Assembly (NCBI RefSeq): GCF_007988965.1
Contig: NZ_BJVD01000002.1
Coordinates: 1 to 64,000 of the forward strand
Reading direction: 5' to 3'
Length of the DNA stretch: 64,000 bases
From: Rummeliibacillus stabekisii
GTDB taxonomy: Bacteria > Bacillota > Bacilli > Bacillales_A > Planococcaceae
Part shown: positions 36,525 through 45,482 of the stretch, in pieces
Position numbering within the stretch: the first letter of the stretch is position 1
Layout: each line of letters starts with the position of its first letter
Made by a program: the position numbers and the translations under genes
The notes under the pieces: model-generated
The model's input: only the letters and a program-made list of their open reading frames with translations
Databases searched by the model: none
Told to the model about the DNA's origin: nothing

Positions 36525-37232
36525 ATGGTTTTAATTGGCGTTGCATTAATTATCATCGGATTTGCATTAAGGCTAAATTCTCTTGTAGTTGTAACTGTCG
36601 CCGGTTTAGTAACTGGTTTAATTGCAGGTATGCCTATAAAAGAAATCATTACCCAATTTGGAGAAGCCTTTACGACAAATCGTTATATGTCTATTTTGAT
36701 TGTTACACTTCCCGTCATCGGCCTTTTAGAAAGAAGCGGGTTACAAAATCAGGCGGGACATCTTGTTTCAAAAATAAAAGCCGCTACAGCAGGCCGTATC
36801 CTTACGATCTACTTGCTGATTCGCGAAATTGGTGCCGCTCTTGGATTAAATAGTATTGGCGGGCATCCACAAACTGTTAGACCGCTTATCGCCCCTATGG
36901 CTGAGGGTGCAGCAGAAGCAAAATATGGAGAGGTTCCCGAAAAAGAAAAAGAAGAAATTCGAGCGCATGCTGCAGCAGCAGATAATATTGGACTCTTTTT
37001 TGGAGAAGATATTTTTGTAGCTGTCGGTGCAATTTTACTGATGAAAGGCTTCTTTGATCAAAACGGGATTGAAGCAGACCCTATATCGATGGCACTTTGG
37101 GGTATCCCTACCGCTATCTTTGTTTTCATCGTCCACTCAATAAGACTTTATTTCTTTGATAAAAAGCTAGATCGGAAACTAAGAGGCAAGACAGAGAACA
37201 CTCCACCGATCAGTAAAAAGGATGTGAGCTAA
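36525..37232 (+). CDS. DUF969 membrane protein, likely 5-oxoproline uptake component
   Basis: A 235-residue hydrophobic protein with about five to six helices. The DUF969 core is present: LPVIGLLERSGLQNQAG (about 61-77) and LNSIGGHPQTVRPLIAPMAE (about 106-125). It forms a conserved pair with DUF979, and such pairs frequently lie beside pcp. The stop and the next start overlap as TAATG. Placement with pcp and opposite pxpBCA suggests the pair carries 5-oxoproline or pyroglutamyl peptides across the membrane; that is inference from context. The ribosome site (AAGAGAAAGAAGAG) is weak for this locus. Confidence 0.9.
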   Translation: MVLIGVALIIIGFALRLNSLVVVTVAGLVTGLIAGMPIKEIITQFGEAFTTNRYMSILIVTLPVIGLLERSGLQNQAGHLVSKIKAATAGRILTIYLLIREIGAALGLNSIGGHPQTVRPLIAPMAEGAAEAKYGEVPEKEKEEIRAHAAAADNIGLFFGEDIFVAVGAILLMKGFFDQNGIEADPISMALWGIPTAIFVFIVHSIRLYFFDKKLDRKLRGKTENTPPISKKDVS

Positions 37233-38185
37233 TGGTTTTTTCAGTTGAATTTATTTATATCATCATGGGTATTATTGGGTTTTGTTGCTCCATCTATACT
37301 TTTTTAGATAAAGCAAACCCACGCCGAATTTCCTCCGGTTTATTCTATCTTCTTTATTCTCTTACACTACTATTCGGCAAAGTCATACCGCCGTTTTACA
37401 TAGGAATCATGGTTATCCTTATGGTGCTAATCGTCGGCTTGGGCGGTTTAAAGAAAGGTTCATATGAAGAGGCGACTGAGGGACAACGCGAAGAGCGCCG
37501 GAAGAAACTTGGAAATATGTTATTCCTGCCTGCCTTATTAATACCGATTATCACGGTTATAGGCTCTAAGTTATTTGTTAATGTAAAAATTGGCTCACTG
37601 CAATTATTAGATCCAGCTAACCCTACACTTGTATCACTGGGCATTGCATGTTTAATCGCAATCCTCGCAGCAGTAGCTCTGACAAAAAGTACACCTAAAA
37701 CCACCATTAAAGAGTCACGAAGATTATTAGAAGCAATCGGCTGGGCAGTTGTACTCCCTCAACTATTAGCTACACTTGGAACCATTTTCACTTCTGCTGG
37801 TGTGGGCAAAGTCGTTTCAGATATGGTCACAAAGGTTATACCAGAAACATCTTTATTCTGGGTAGTATTTGCATTCTGTATCGGCATGGCTGTCTTTACG
37901 ATGATTATGGGAAATGCATTTGCAGCGTTCCCTGTGATGGCAGCTGGCATTGCCATTCCGTTATTGATCAAACAATTCGGCGCAAATCCGAATCAAATAG
38001 CGGCTATTTCAATGTTTGCCGGCTATTGCGGCACATTGATGACACCAATGGCTGCAAACTTCAATATTGTGCCTGCAGCTCTTCTAGATTTAAAGGATAA
38101 GAATCATGTTATTCGTGTTCAAATTCCAACAGCATTATGTGCATTAGCTTTCAATATCGTTCTTATGTATTTTCTAATTAAATAG
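37232..38185 (+). CDS. DUF979 membrane protein, partner of DUF969
   Basis: A 317-residue protein with nine or ten predicted helices. Conserved-looking features are LPALLIPIITVIGSK (about 108-122), GNAFAAFPVMAAGIAIPLL (about 227-245) and the C-terminal GYCGTLMTPMAANFNIVPAAL (about 267-287 in two parts), which resemble the loop motifs of ion-coupled secondary transporters. It overlaps DUF969 by one base, so a two-subunit transporter is likely. pcp follows 13 bp on. No experiment known to me shows the substrate, but the neighbours all act on 5-oxoproline. Confidence 0.9.
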   Translation: MVFSVEFIYIIMGIIGFCCSIYTFLDKANPRRISSGLFYLLYSLTLLFGKVIPPFYIGIMVILMVLIVGLGGLKKGSYEEATEGQREERRKKLGNMLFLPALLIPIITVIGSKLFVNVKIGSLQLLDPANPTLVSLGIACLIAILAAVALTKSTPKTTIKESRRLLEAIGWAVVLPQLLATLGTIFTSAGVGKVVSDMVTKVIPETSLFWVVFAFCIGMAVFTMIMGNAFAAFPVMAAGIAIPLLIKQFGANPNQIAAISMFAGYCGTLMTPMAANFNIVPAALLDLKDKNHVIRVQIPTALCALAFNIVLMYFLIK

Positions 38186-38198
38186 GAGGAATGTTCAA

Positions 38199-38846
38199 AT
38201 GGAGAAAAAAGTACTGATTACCGGGTTTGACCCGTTTGGTAGTGATACTGTGAACCCCGCTTTAGAAGCTGTGAAAAAGTTAGAAGGCCAAAAAATTGAT
38301 GATGTAACCATCATTACACAAGAAGTTCCTACTGTTTTTCATGAGTCAATTAAAGTTGTAACGGAATCCATTGAAAAGCACCAGCCCGATGTGATAATTC
38401 TTGTTGGACAAGCTGGTGGACGCACTCAAATTACACCTGAACGGATTGCTATTAATATTGATGATGCGCGTATCCCTGATAACAAGAAGAATCAACCCAT
38501 TGATGAACCGATTGCAGCAGACGGTCCGGCTGCCTACTGGTCCACTCTGCCAGTTAAAAGAATGGTGCATGATATGAGAGAAGCCGGGATTCCAGCAGCC
38601 GTCTCTCATACTGCCGGTACATTTGTCTGTAACCATTTATTCTATGGCGTCATGCATTATCTGGCTAATCATGCGCCACATATTCGTGGAGGGTTTATCC
38701 ATATTCCTTTCATCCCTGAGCAAGCCGTCTCTAACAACCAACCAAGCTTAAGTCTAGATACCATCGTAAAAGGCATTAAACTATCGGCACTAGCGGCTGC
38801 ACATGATCATGAAGATATTCGTGAAGTTGGCGGTACCATTTGCTGA
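38199..38846 (+). CDS. pcp: Pyroglutamyl-peptidase I
   Basis: A cytoplasmic cysteine peptidase (family C15) that removes N-terminal pyroglutamate from peptides. In the 215-residue protein the triad is Glu81 (TPERIAINI), Cys144 (GTFVCNHLFYG) and His168 (FIHIPFIPEQ), and the N-terminal LITGFDPFG is typical. AGGAGGAATGTTCAA precedes the ATG. It is third in DUF969-DUF979-pcp. The 5-oxoproline it frees is the substrate of PxpABC encoded divergently, so the two operons complete a route to glutamate. A long palindromic repeat follows at 38911-39026 and may help end transcription. Confidence 0.97.
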   Translation: MEKKVLITGFDPFGSDTVNPALEAVKKLEGQKIDDVTIITQEVPTVFHESIKVVTESIEKHQPDVIILVGQAGGRTQITPERIAINIDDARIPDNKKNQPIDEPIAADGPAAYWSTLPVKRMVHDMREAGIPAAVSHTAGTFVCNHLFYGVMHYLANHAPHIRGGFIHIPFIPEQAVSNNQPSLSLDTIVKGIKLSALAAAHDHEDIREVGGTIC

Positions 38847-38910
38847 TAGATTTGTATTGAGGTATTGAACATGTGTAATTGTAAAGGTTTTTATTAATTC
38901 ATATTAAATT

Positions 38911-39026
38911 GAAGTGGGACAGCTACGCATTCCTAGGGGCGAGCGGTAAGCTTCCTCGTCAGCTGCGCTTCCTGTGGGATCTTACCTGTCTCGCTAATCC
39001 CTAAGGAGTCTCCGCTATCCCACTTC
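38911..39026. repeat. Long imperfect palindrome (intergenic repeat element)
   Basis: A 116-bp GC-rich island in AT-rich DNA. The ends GAAGTGGGACAGC (38911-38923) and GCTATCCCACTTC (39014-39026) are inverted repeats with one mismatch, and inner segments GGTAAG/CTTACC and CGAG/CTCG also pair. Its form fits the palindromic intergenic repeats known in many Bacillaceae. It could fold into a long RNA hairpin behind pcp. Confidence 0.8.
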
Positions 39027-39128
39027 ATCAACATATATATTAATTTTTAGAATTTCATAATTATATAGTAGACAACTGACCATTAAATTGGCTTTTCGTA
39101 TAACTGTCAATTTCAAGGTATTCTTCAT
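39015..39128 (-). CDS. Doubtful 37-residue ORF
   Basis: ATG at 39126-39128 follows AGGAGAGGAAATA, a good ribosome site, and the frame ends inside the palindromic repeat at 39015. The peptide starts MKNTLKLTVIRKANLMV and has a hydrophobic middle. No family is recognised. The good ribosome site is the only support. Confidence 0.25.
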   Translation of the reverse strand: MKNTLKLTVIRKANLMVSCLLYNYEILKINIYVDEVG

Positions 39129-39217
39129 TATTTCCTCTCCTGATCTTATCAGTTTTAACCTTATTCTTTTTATCCATCCGTGATCAATTAATCCCATAAA
39201 AAATTTCTGAATATTCA

Positions 39218-39266
39218 TTGTTTTATGAATTAATTTATGTTATCCTCGTATGAAGTTGAAACTTCA
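39218..39266 (+). promoter_or_regulatory. Promoter and 16-bp palindromic operator of the rpiR operon
   Basis: TTGTTT (39218-39223), 17 bp, TATCCT (39241-39246) is a plausible promoter. Directly after it lies TGAAGTTGAAACTTCA (39251-39266), a palindrome with 7-bp arms and a two-base centre, covering the expected start point. It is a good candidate operator for the RpiR-type regulator encoded next. Confidence 0.65.
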
Positions 39267-39295
39267 AAACATACAATAAAAAGGAGAAACTTCTC

Positions 39296-40165
39296 TTGGA
39301 AAAAGAACGAAGTATCAAAGAATTGATTGAGATGCAATTCCATGATCTCTCAAAAGCTCAACAAAAGGTAGCAAACTTTGTCTTACGGCATCCCAAATTT
39401 GTGAGTGTTCACTCAGCTACTGAGGTTGGTGAAAAGGCGGGAACAAGTGAAACGACAGTTATTCGCTTCTGCTTTGCGCTTGGGCTTGAAGGCTATACAG
39501 AACTACAAAAGAAAATTACCTTACATGTTTTTAACAATACTGCTGTTAGTACACTTGGTTACTATGTTTCTTCGAAAATGGAGCTCTACAATGACCAATG
39601 TCTAGTAGAAAAAGGCATGAACAAAGACAGTACAAAAATCAGCGGGATTGCCAAGCAAATTAATAAAGAACATTTTAATGAGGCAACCATACGACTACAT
39701 AAAGCAAAAAATCTATATATTTTGGGTGGAGGTGCATCAGAGTTTGGGGCAAGATGGCTGCACTTTACGTTAAATATCCTTCGGCCGAACGTGAAGCTGA
39801 TTCAAACGGACTCGGCGGATCTCTTTCGGACAATGCAGGAAATAGATGAGGATTCGGTTGTCGTTGTCATTTCATTGCATCGGTATTTTAAGGAACCCAT
39901 TCAAATTGCAGAAACTCTTCACAACCAAGGGGTAACGGTCATAGCTATTACAGATTCGAAATTAGCCCCTATCCATAAACACAGCTCATATTCCTTTATT
40001 CTCGAACAGCCTGAACTGTCGACGATTGATCTCATGCCATCTCTTATATCATTTTTAAATGTTATCGTGACAGGCATGATGACTCTTGATCCGCAATATT
40101 ATCAGGATCAGCGAGTAAGATACGATGATTATAAAAATAGCTTTATTGCAGATCGGTGGTTTTAA
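39296..40165 (+). CDS. MurR/RpiR family transcription regulator
   Basis: A 289-residue regulator with an N-terminal RpiR HTH domain (about 1-77: LSKAQQKVANFVLRHP, SATEVGEKAGTSETTVIRFC) and a C-terminal SIS sugar-phosphate-binding-like domain (about 125-265: NLYILGGGASEFGARWL, DSVVVVISLHRYFKEPIQIA). SIS domains usually bind phosphosugars; here the operon handles acyl-amino acids, so the ligand may be different. TTG start at 39296 with AAGGAGAAACTTCTC. It leads a five-gene operon with very short spacers, and the palindrome at 39251-39266 suggests self-regulation. Confidence 0.9.
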   Translation: MEKERSIKELIEMQFHDLSKAQQKVANFVLRHPKFVSVHSATEVGEKAGTSETTVIRFCFALGLEGYTELQKKITLHVFNNTAVSTLGYYVSSKMELYNDQCLVEKGMNKDSTKISGIAKQINKEHFNEATIRLHKAKNLYILGGGASEFGARWLHFTLNILRPNVKLIQTDSADLFRTMQEIDEDSVVVVISLHRYFKEPIQIAETLHNQGVTVIAITDSKLAPIHKHSSYSFILEQPELSTIDLMPSLISFLNVIVTGMMTLDPQYYQDQRVRYDDYKNSFIADRWF

Positions 40166-40168
40166 CTG

Positions 40169-41296
40169 ATGAATCAACCATTTACCGAAAGACTACAAAC
40201 GATTTTCGAACATCTACATCATTCCCCTGAGACTAGTTGGAATGAAGTAGAAACAACGTCTTATATTGCAGAATTCCTTCGTCAAGAGGGTTTGAAGCCA
40301 CATCTTTTTAAAAATATGACGGGTTTATATGTTGATATTGGAGAAGGCATTCCAAAAGTCGGTTTCCGCACAGACATGGATGCACTATGGCAAGAAGTAG
40401 ACGGTAAATTTAAAGCAAATCATTCTTGTGGACACGACGGACATATGACTGTGGCCTTAGGGGTAGTGCTGCTCCTGAAAGAAATGGCCCCTTCCCTGCC
40501 AGGCGCCATTCGAATTCTTTTTCAGCCGGCTGAAGAAAAAGCGCAAGGAGCAAAGGCACTCGCCGAATTAGGAATTGTAGATTCCCTGACCTATTTGTTC
40601 GGCACCCATGTAAGACCGCTATACGAGTTGCAGGACGGAACCTATTCACCAGCACTCTATCACGGAGCGGCAAAACTATTTACCGGAACCATCCAAGGAC
40701 TTGAAGCACACGGAGCACGTCCTGAGAAAGGAGTGAATGCCATTGAAGTAGCAGCTGCCATGATCGATGGGTTAAAAAGGATTTGGATTAGTCCCGAACA
40801 ATCAGCTTCTATTAAGATGACACAGCTTCAGGCAGGTGGTTCATCTACTAACATCATTCCTGGGAGTGCCACATTCAGCATCGATGCACGGGCTCAAAAT
40901 AATGAATCGATGGATGAATTAACAAGTGGCTTTGACAAAGTAGTGGAAGCTGTCAGCACATTATTTGGCGCAGTCATCACTTACAAGATAGATGCGCATA
41001 TTGCAGCAGCACAAGTGGATGATAGCGCGAAAAACATAATGAAGCAGGCCATCCTCGATGTGGTTGGTGAAGATCATTTAGCTCCTGAGATTGTAACACC
41101 AGGTGGTGAGGATTTTCACTTTTATGCCTATACATGCCCCCATTTGAAAACAACCATGCTTGGGCTTGGATGTGGGGTTACACCAGGATTACATCACCCA
41201 AATATGACTTTTAATCAGGAGCGACTCCCAACAGGTGCTGAAATTATTGCAAGAGCCTTAATACTAGCCCTACATCAAATAGAAAGAAGCGATTAG
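40169..41296 (+). CDS. M20 family amidohydrolase (probable N-succinyl-amino acid desuccinylase)
   Basis: A 375-residue zinc aminoacylase/carboxypeptidase-type enzyme. Metal and catalytic motifs are GFRTDMDALWQE (about 71-82), NHSCGHDGHMTVALG (about 89-103), FQPAEEKAQGAKAL (about 124-137) and the late GLHHPNMTF (about 351-359). It starts three bases after the regulator stop. Next to a GNAT and an N-acylamino acid racemase, it is the expected desuccinylase that releases free L-amino acid, as in the Geobacillus kaustophilus pathway. General aminoacylase activity on other N-acyl groups remains possible. Confidence 0.88.
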   Translation: MNQPFTERLQTIFEHLHHSPETSWNEVETTSYIAEFLRQEGLKPHLFKNMTGLYVDIGEGIPKVGFRTDMDALWQEVDGKFKANHSCGHDGHMTVALGVVLLLKEMAPSLPGAIRILFQPAEEKAQGAKALAELGIVDSLTYLFGTHVRPLYELQDGTYSPALYHGAAKLFTGTIQGLEAHGARPEKGVNAIEVAAAMIDGLKRIWISPEQSASIKMTQLQAGGSSTNIIPGSATFSIDARAQNNESMDELTSGFDKVVEAVSTLFGAVITYKIDAHIAAAQVDDSAKNIMKQAILDVVGEDHLAPEIVTPGGEDFHFYAYTCPHLKTTMLGLGCGVTPGLHHPNMTFNQERLPTGAEIIARALILALHQIERSD

Positions 41297-42106
41297 ATGA
41301 TGAATATTCGAGAATTGAAGACCATTGCAGAGATGGAACAGATTCAAGAGCTTGAACAAAGAGTATGGGATATGGATCCCATACCGACTCATCAAACCTT
41401 AACAGCTGTAAAAAATGGCGGCATTATAGTTGGAGCATTTGATGGAGTCGATTTAGTTGGCTTCAGCTATGGATTTCCTGGTTTTGATAATGGAAAAAGC
41501 TATTTATGCTCTCATATGCTCGGGATTGATGAGAATTACCGTTCACAAGGTATTGGCGAAAAGTTAAAACTTGCACAGCGTGAAATGGCCATTGTAAAGG
41601 GCTTCCACATCATGAAATGGACGTATGATCCACTTGAAACCCGCAATGCATCCCTAAACCTAACGAAACTAAACGGCATATGTAACACCTACTTCGAAGA
41701 TTGCTACGGAAAAATGCAAAATAAATTTAATCAAGGATTACCCTCAGACCGGTTTGAAGTGCATTGGCATTTGACTAGTCCATATGTGGTTGAAAAACAA
41801 CAGCCTCAAATAGAAGTCGTCAAAGCCTTGAACACCATTTCTCTGAATGAAGACCAGCTACCCGTTTTTATTGCAAGCCCTGAGCAAGACTTAAATAAAC
41901 ATGCCTATTCTATTGCAGTGCCGAAAGATTTTCAATCCCTCAAAGCGCAAAGTCAAATACTAGCGGTAGATTGGCGCTTGCAAACACGTAAGATATTTCA
42001 ACGCCTCTTTAAAACAGGCTATGCGGCTGTGCGTTTGCAATCGTATGAAACACATAATGACTATATTTTTGTAAAAACAGAAACATTAGAACTTGGAGGA
42101 GAATAA
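41297..42106 (+). CDS. GNAT acetyltransferase-like protein (probable amino acid N-succinyltransferase)
   Basis: A 269-residue protein. Residues 1-160 form a GNAT domain with the acyl-CoA loop seen around [20 protein letters not shown] (about 75-94, Q/RxxGxG/A type). The C-terminal half is family-specific and includes [13 protein letters not shown] (about 151-163), also found in the large GNAT proteins beside OSBS/NSAR genes. It begins immediately at the M20 stop (TAGATGATG). By the known pathway it would transfer succinyl from succinyl-CoA to D-amino acids. Substrate choice cannot be read from sequence. Confidence 0.86.
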   Translation: MMNIRELKTIAEMEQIQELEQRVWDMDPIPTHQTLTAVKNGGIIVGAFDGVDLVGFSYGFPGFDNGKSYLCSHMLGIDENYRSQGIGEKLKLAQREMAIVKGFHIMKWTYDPLETRNASLNLTKLNGICNTYFEDCYGKMQNKFNQGLPSDRFEVHWHLTSPYVVEKQQPQIEVVKALNTISLNEDQLPVFIASPEQDLNKHAYSIAVPKDFQSLKAQSQILAVDWRLQTRKIFQRLFKTGYAAVRLQSYETHNDYIFVKTETLELGGE

Positions 42107-42108
42107 CT

Positions 42109-43215
42109 ATGAAAATTGTAAATATCACTATCCGTCAACTAAAAATGAAATTAAAGGATCCTTTCACTACAAGTTTTGGAACATTTACAGATAGAGATTT
42201 TCTTGTGCTTGAAGCGCAGGACCAAGATGGAACCATTGGCTGGGGTGAATCAGTCGCCTTCCACTCCCCTTGGTATAACGAAGAGACCTTGCAGACCAAC
42301 TGGCATATGCTAGAGGATTTTTTAATTCCATTGCTTTTAAATAAGGAAATCCACCACCCGGATGAAGTTAGTGAGTTATTTGCACCTATTCGGAAAAATA
42401 ATATGGCTAAGTCCACCATTGAAGGAGCCGTATGGGATATTTATGCACAACAAACAAATCAATCTCTTGCCTCTGCACTCGGCGGTACAAGAGATAAAAT
42501 TGAAGTCGGGATTAGCATTGGCATTCAACAATCGGTTGAAGAGCTAGTTGAATTAGTCGATGGCTATGTCAAAGAAGGCTACAAACGGATTAAAGTGAAA
42601 ATTAAGCCGGGCTGGGATGTGGAAGTCATGGGCATATTACGAGACACTTTCCCCGATGTTGCCATGATGGCAGATGCCAATTCCGCCTACAGGTTAGTAG
42701 ACGCAGAATTGCTGAAACAGCTGGATGCGTTCAACCTCACGATGATTGAACAGCCTTTAGCGTCAGATGACATTATTGACCATGCACAGCTGCAAAAATT
42801 GCTAGAAACGCCGATTTGTTTAGATGAAAGCATCCACTCGCTTGAAGATGCACGAAAAGCAGTAGAGCTTGGGAGTACAAAAATTATTAATATTAAAATC
42901 GGACGTGTCGGCGGATTAACCGAAGCCAAGAAAATCCATGATTACTGTGAAGCAAACGGCATTCCTGTGTGGTGTGGCGGCATGCTCGAATCAGGCATTG
43001 GGCGTGCACATAATGTGGCTTTAACAACATTATCGAATTTTACGTTACCTGGAGATACAGCAAGCTCAAATAGATATTGGGATAAGGATATTATCAAGCC
43101 TGAAGTCGTATCCGAAAATGGCTACATCAACGTGCCGCAGGCTGCTGGAATAGGCTATGAGATTGACCGTGAGGCTGTGGAATCCTTTACTGTTGTCAAA
43201 AAACATTACAAATAA
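42109..43215 (+). CDS. N-succinylamino acid racemase / o-succinylbenzoate synthase family
   Basis: A 368-residue enolase-superfamily enzyme of the muconate lactonising subgroup. Metal ligands are Asp189 (MMADANSAY), Glu214 (MIEQPL) and Asp239 (CLDESIH); the acid-base lysines are Lys164 in KVKIKPG and Lys263 in INIKIG. These match the NSAR/OSBS subfamily. Members can do either menaquinone synthesis (MenC) or N-succinylamino acid racemisation. No men genes are near, while a GNAT and an M20 deacylase are, so racemase is the favoured role; dual activity is possible. GGAGGAGAATAACT precedes the ATG, two bases after the GNAT stop. Confidence 0.9.
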   Translation: MKIVNITIRQLKMKLKDPFTTSFGTFTDRDFLVLEAQDQDGTIGWGESVAFHSPWYNEETLQTNWHMLEDFLIPLLLNKEIHHPDEVSELFAPIRKNNMAKSTIEGAVWDIYAQQTNQSLASALGGTRDKIEVGISIGIQQSVEELVELVDGYVKEGYKRIKVKIKPGWDVEVMGILRDTFPDVAMMADANSAYRLVDAELLKQLDAFNLTMIEQPLASDDIIDHAQLQKLLETPICLDESIHSLEDARKAVELGSTKIINIKIGRVGGLTEAKKIHDYCEANGIPVWCGGMLESGIGRAHNVALTTLSNFTLPGDTASSNRYWDKDIIKPEVVSENGYINVPQAAGIGYEIDREAVESFTVVKKHYK

Positions 43216-43228
43216 TGGAGGGAAATGT

Positions 43229-44305
43229 ATGAGGAAAAGTTTACAGATTGGCGCCGCTTTCGTTGGATTGATTGTAGGAGCCGGATTTGCTTCCGGCCAG
43301 GAAATCATGCAGTACTTTACAAGCTTTGGTCTCTGGGGAACCGTCGGTGGAATTCTTGCAACTATCGCCTTTACATTTCTAGGCTATATGTTGGCTCAGC
43401 TTGGCTCAGATTTACAAACTTCTTCACATAAAGAAGTGATTTATCATATTGGCGGTCGGTATATCGGATTTGTTTTAGATGTCTTAATTACGTTCTTTTT
43501 ATTCGGTGTAGCGGTTGTCATGTTTGCCGGCTCTGGATCAACATTCCATCAAATGTTCGGCATTCCTCCATTAATAGGCAGTTTGATTATGGTCGCTGCC
43601 ACCATCCTAACATTATTGCTGAATATAAAGAATATCATCAATTTGATCGCTGTTATCACTCCCTATTTAATGGCGATTATTTTCATTATATTAATCTATT
43701 CTATTTTTACGATGGATCTCTCCTTAGCTGATGCCAACACAATCGCTAAAGAGCAAGGTTCCGCTGCCTCTAATTGGGTGCTGGGTGCACTGCTTTATGT
43801 TTCCTATAATATCGCAGCTGGAGCCGCCTTGTTGATTGTGATGGGCGGAACGATTAAAGACCGCAAAGTCGCAGGTATGGGTGGGATATATGGCGGGATT
43901 ATGTTGGGTGCCTTAATTATCCTTATTAATATTGCGATGTTTGTAAAGATCGATGTGATCAAAGGTGTTGACATGCCAACACTTGAATTAGCTGCCCAAA
44001 TCCACCCCATTGTTGGAGTGCTAATGGGAATTGCCCTGCTTGGCATGATGTATAACACTGCGGTCGGCATGTTCTATGCTTTCACCGTTCGTTTCGTACA
44101 ACCTGAAAAAAAATACTTCAAGCCTGCTATTGTTGTGATTGGTTTACTTGGATTCGGCGCAAGCCTTGTCGGCTTTACCACCCTTGTCGGAAAAGTCTAC
44201 TCTACTATGGGCTACCTAGGGCTCGCCTTAATCATAGCTATCATCCTTTCGTGGGCTCGGAAAGCAAAGAAACAAAAAACAGCGAATGCGCCAGAACCTT
44301 TGTAG
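43229..44305 (+). CDS. YkvI family membrane transporter
   Basis: A 358-residue protein with about ten to eleven helices, opening LQIGAAFVGLIVGAGFASGQEIMQYF, the signature of YkvI-type members of the amino acid-polyamine-organocation superfamily: the broken helix 1 carries GAGFASGQE. The track frame begins at 43157, but ATG at 43229 is used because GGAGGGAAATGT precedes it. It is the last gene of the rpiR-NSAR operon, so it probably imports the D-amino or N-acyl amino acid that the enzymes use. That substrate is inferred only from the operon. Confidence 0.88.
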   Translation: MRKSLQIGAAFVGLIVGAGFASGQEIMQYFTSFGLWGTVGGILATIAFTFLGYMLAQLGSDLQTSSHKEVIYHIGGRYIGFVLDVLITFFLFGVAVVMFAGSGSTFHQMFGIPPLIGSLIMVAATILTLLLNIKNIINLIAVITPYLMAIIFIILIYSIFTMDLSLADANTIAKEQGSAASNWVLGALLYVSYNIAAGAALLIVMGGTIKDRKVAGMGGIYGGIMLGALIILINIAMFVKIDVIKGVDMPTLELAAQIHPIVGVLMGIALLGMMYNTAVGMFYAFTVRFVQPEKKYFKPAIVVIGLLGFGASLVGFTTLVGKVYSTMGYLGLALIIAIILSWARKAKKQKTANAPEPL

Positions 44306-44474
44306 AAAATGTTCCTTTATTTTTAGAGTTAGGCATTTGAATTTATCGGTTACTTTATAAAATGTAGCAAGTATAAAAATTTCACATAAAAAATGAAATC
44401 TACGTTGTTCACATGCAGGAACAATATTATTATTAAAATTAATAATTTAAAAAGCCTACCAGGAGAGTGAAGTA

Positions 44475-45314
44475 ATGAATAAACTGTCTAAAATTTTGGG
44501 TGCTTCTGTTTTAGGAATGATTTTAATTGCATGTGAGTCAACAACAGATGTCAATTCCGTGAAAGGAAAAGATAAGAAGTTAATTCTGGCCCATCGTGGT
44601 GCATCTTCTATGGCCCCGGAACACACATTGGCTGCATACAATAAAGCTGTTGATTTGGGTACTGATTATATCGAAATTGATTTAAGAATGACAAAAGATG
44701 ATCGTTTAATTGCAATTCATGATAATACAGTTAATCGAACAACTAATGGTAAAGGGGATGTAAGAAGTTTAACTTTAAAAGAGATTAAAGAACTTGATGC
44801 AGGTAGTTGGTTTGATAAGAAGTATAGTAAAGAAAGGGTACCAACTATAGAGGAAATATTCGATAAATATGGAGACAAAACGAATTATTATATCGAAACT
44901 AGATTAGTAGATCATAAAACTTTGATGGAAAGTAAACTCATTGATATTATGAAAAAGAAAAAGATAAAAAGTAAAGTAATAATTGAATCTTTTTCTGCAA
45001 GCAGTTTGAAAAAGGTACATAAACTTGATTCTAAGATTCCTTTAATTCAACTTAACACCTATAAAAGCACAGAGAATTTCACAAGTGAAAAGATAAAAAA
45101 ATGGAGAGAATACTCATCAGGTGTTGGTATGAATGCTGAAATTGCTGATAAGAATTTAATTAAACTTCTCCATAAAAATAATTTACTTGTGTATACTTTT
45201 TTCTTTAACAACGAAAAAAAACTTACCAAGAAAGTCATTGGCTTAGGAGTTGATGGGATTTTCACCAATTATCTTGATTATGCAAAAATAGTTATAGCAT
45301 CTACTAAAAAGTAG
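44475..45314 (+). CDS. Lipoprotein glycerophosphodiester phosphodiesterase
   Basis: It hydrolyses glycerophosphodiesters to glycerol-3-phosphate and an alcohol outside the membrane. A lipoprotein signal ends in LIAC (Cys20), so the enzyme is anchored to the outer face. The catalytic region has LAHRGASSMAPEHTLAAY (about 38-55), DYIEIDLRMTKDDRLIAIHD (about 64-83) and NRTTNGKG, giving the conserved His, Glu, Asp and His of the GDPD fold. At 279 residues it is normal in length. AGGAGAGTGAAGTA precedes the ATG. Released glycerol-3-phosphate could feed GlpD, though the genes are 40 kb apart. It appears monocistronic. Confidence 0.93.
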   Translation: MNKLSKILGASVLGMILIACESTTDVNSVKGKDKKLILAHRGASSMAPEHTLAAYNKAVDLGTDYIEIDLRMTKDDRLIAIHDNTVNRTTNGKGDVRSLTLKEIKELDAGSWFDKKYSKERVPTIEEIFDKYGDKTNYYIETRLVDHKTLMESKLIDIMKKKKIKSKVIIESFSASSLKKVHKLDSKIPLIQLNTYKSTENFTSEKIKKWREYSSGVGMNAEIADKNLIKLLHKNNLLVYTFFFNNEKKLTKKVIGLGVDGIFTNYLDYAKIVIASTKK

Positions 45315-45416
45315 GTGTATTTTTTTGTGTTTATGACACCTTGAACTGTATCTGCAGGAATCAGCGCCCTCCTCTTTACACAATTACAATGATACTCATC
45401 ATTAATTCCAAAGATA

Positions 45417-45440
45417 TTCCATCCCCCTAAGAAGATGGAA
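45417..45440 (-). terminator. Weak hairpin after the HyuA-like gene
   Basis: TTCCATC faces GATGGAA with a short loop. The tail on the minus strand (TATCTTTGG) is only partly U-rich. It lies 43 bp past the stop and may end the racemase-permease-DUF917-HyuA transcript. Confidence 0.4.
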
Positions 45441-45482
45441 CGTCTGTTGATCAATTGCTAAATTATAAATGGAACTTTAAAA

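Larger units (their letters stand above)
38847..39217. other. Intergenic region after pcp with palindromic repeat
   Basis: This stretch holds the palindromic element 38911-39026, the doubtful small frame 39015-39128 and AT-rich sequence leading to the RpiR promoter. No convincing full gene is present. Confidence 0.5.

Noticed and set aside
42109-43215. Menaquinone synthesis gene menC
   Set aside because: The fold allows it, but no men genes are adjacent and the GNAT plus M20 context favours the N-succinylamino acid racemase role; dual activity is left open.
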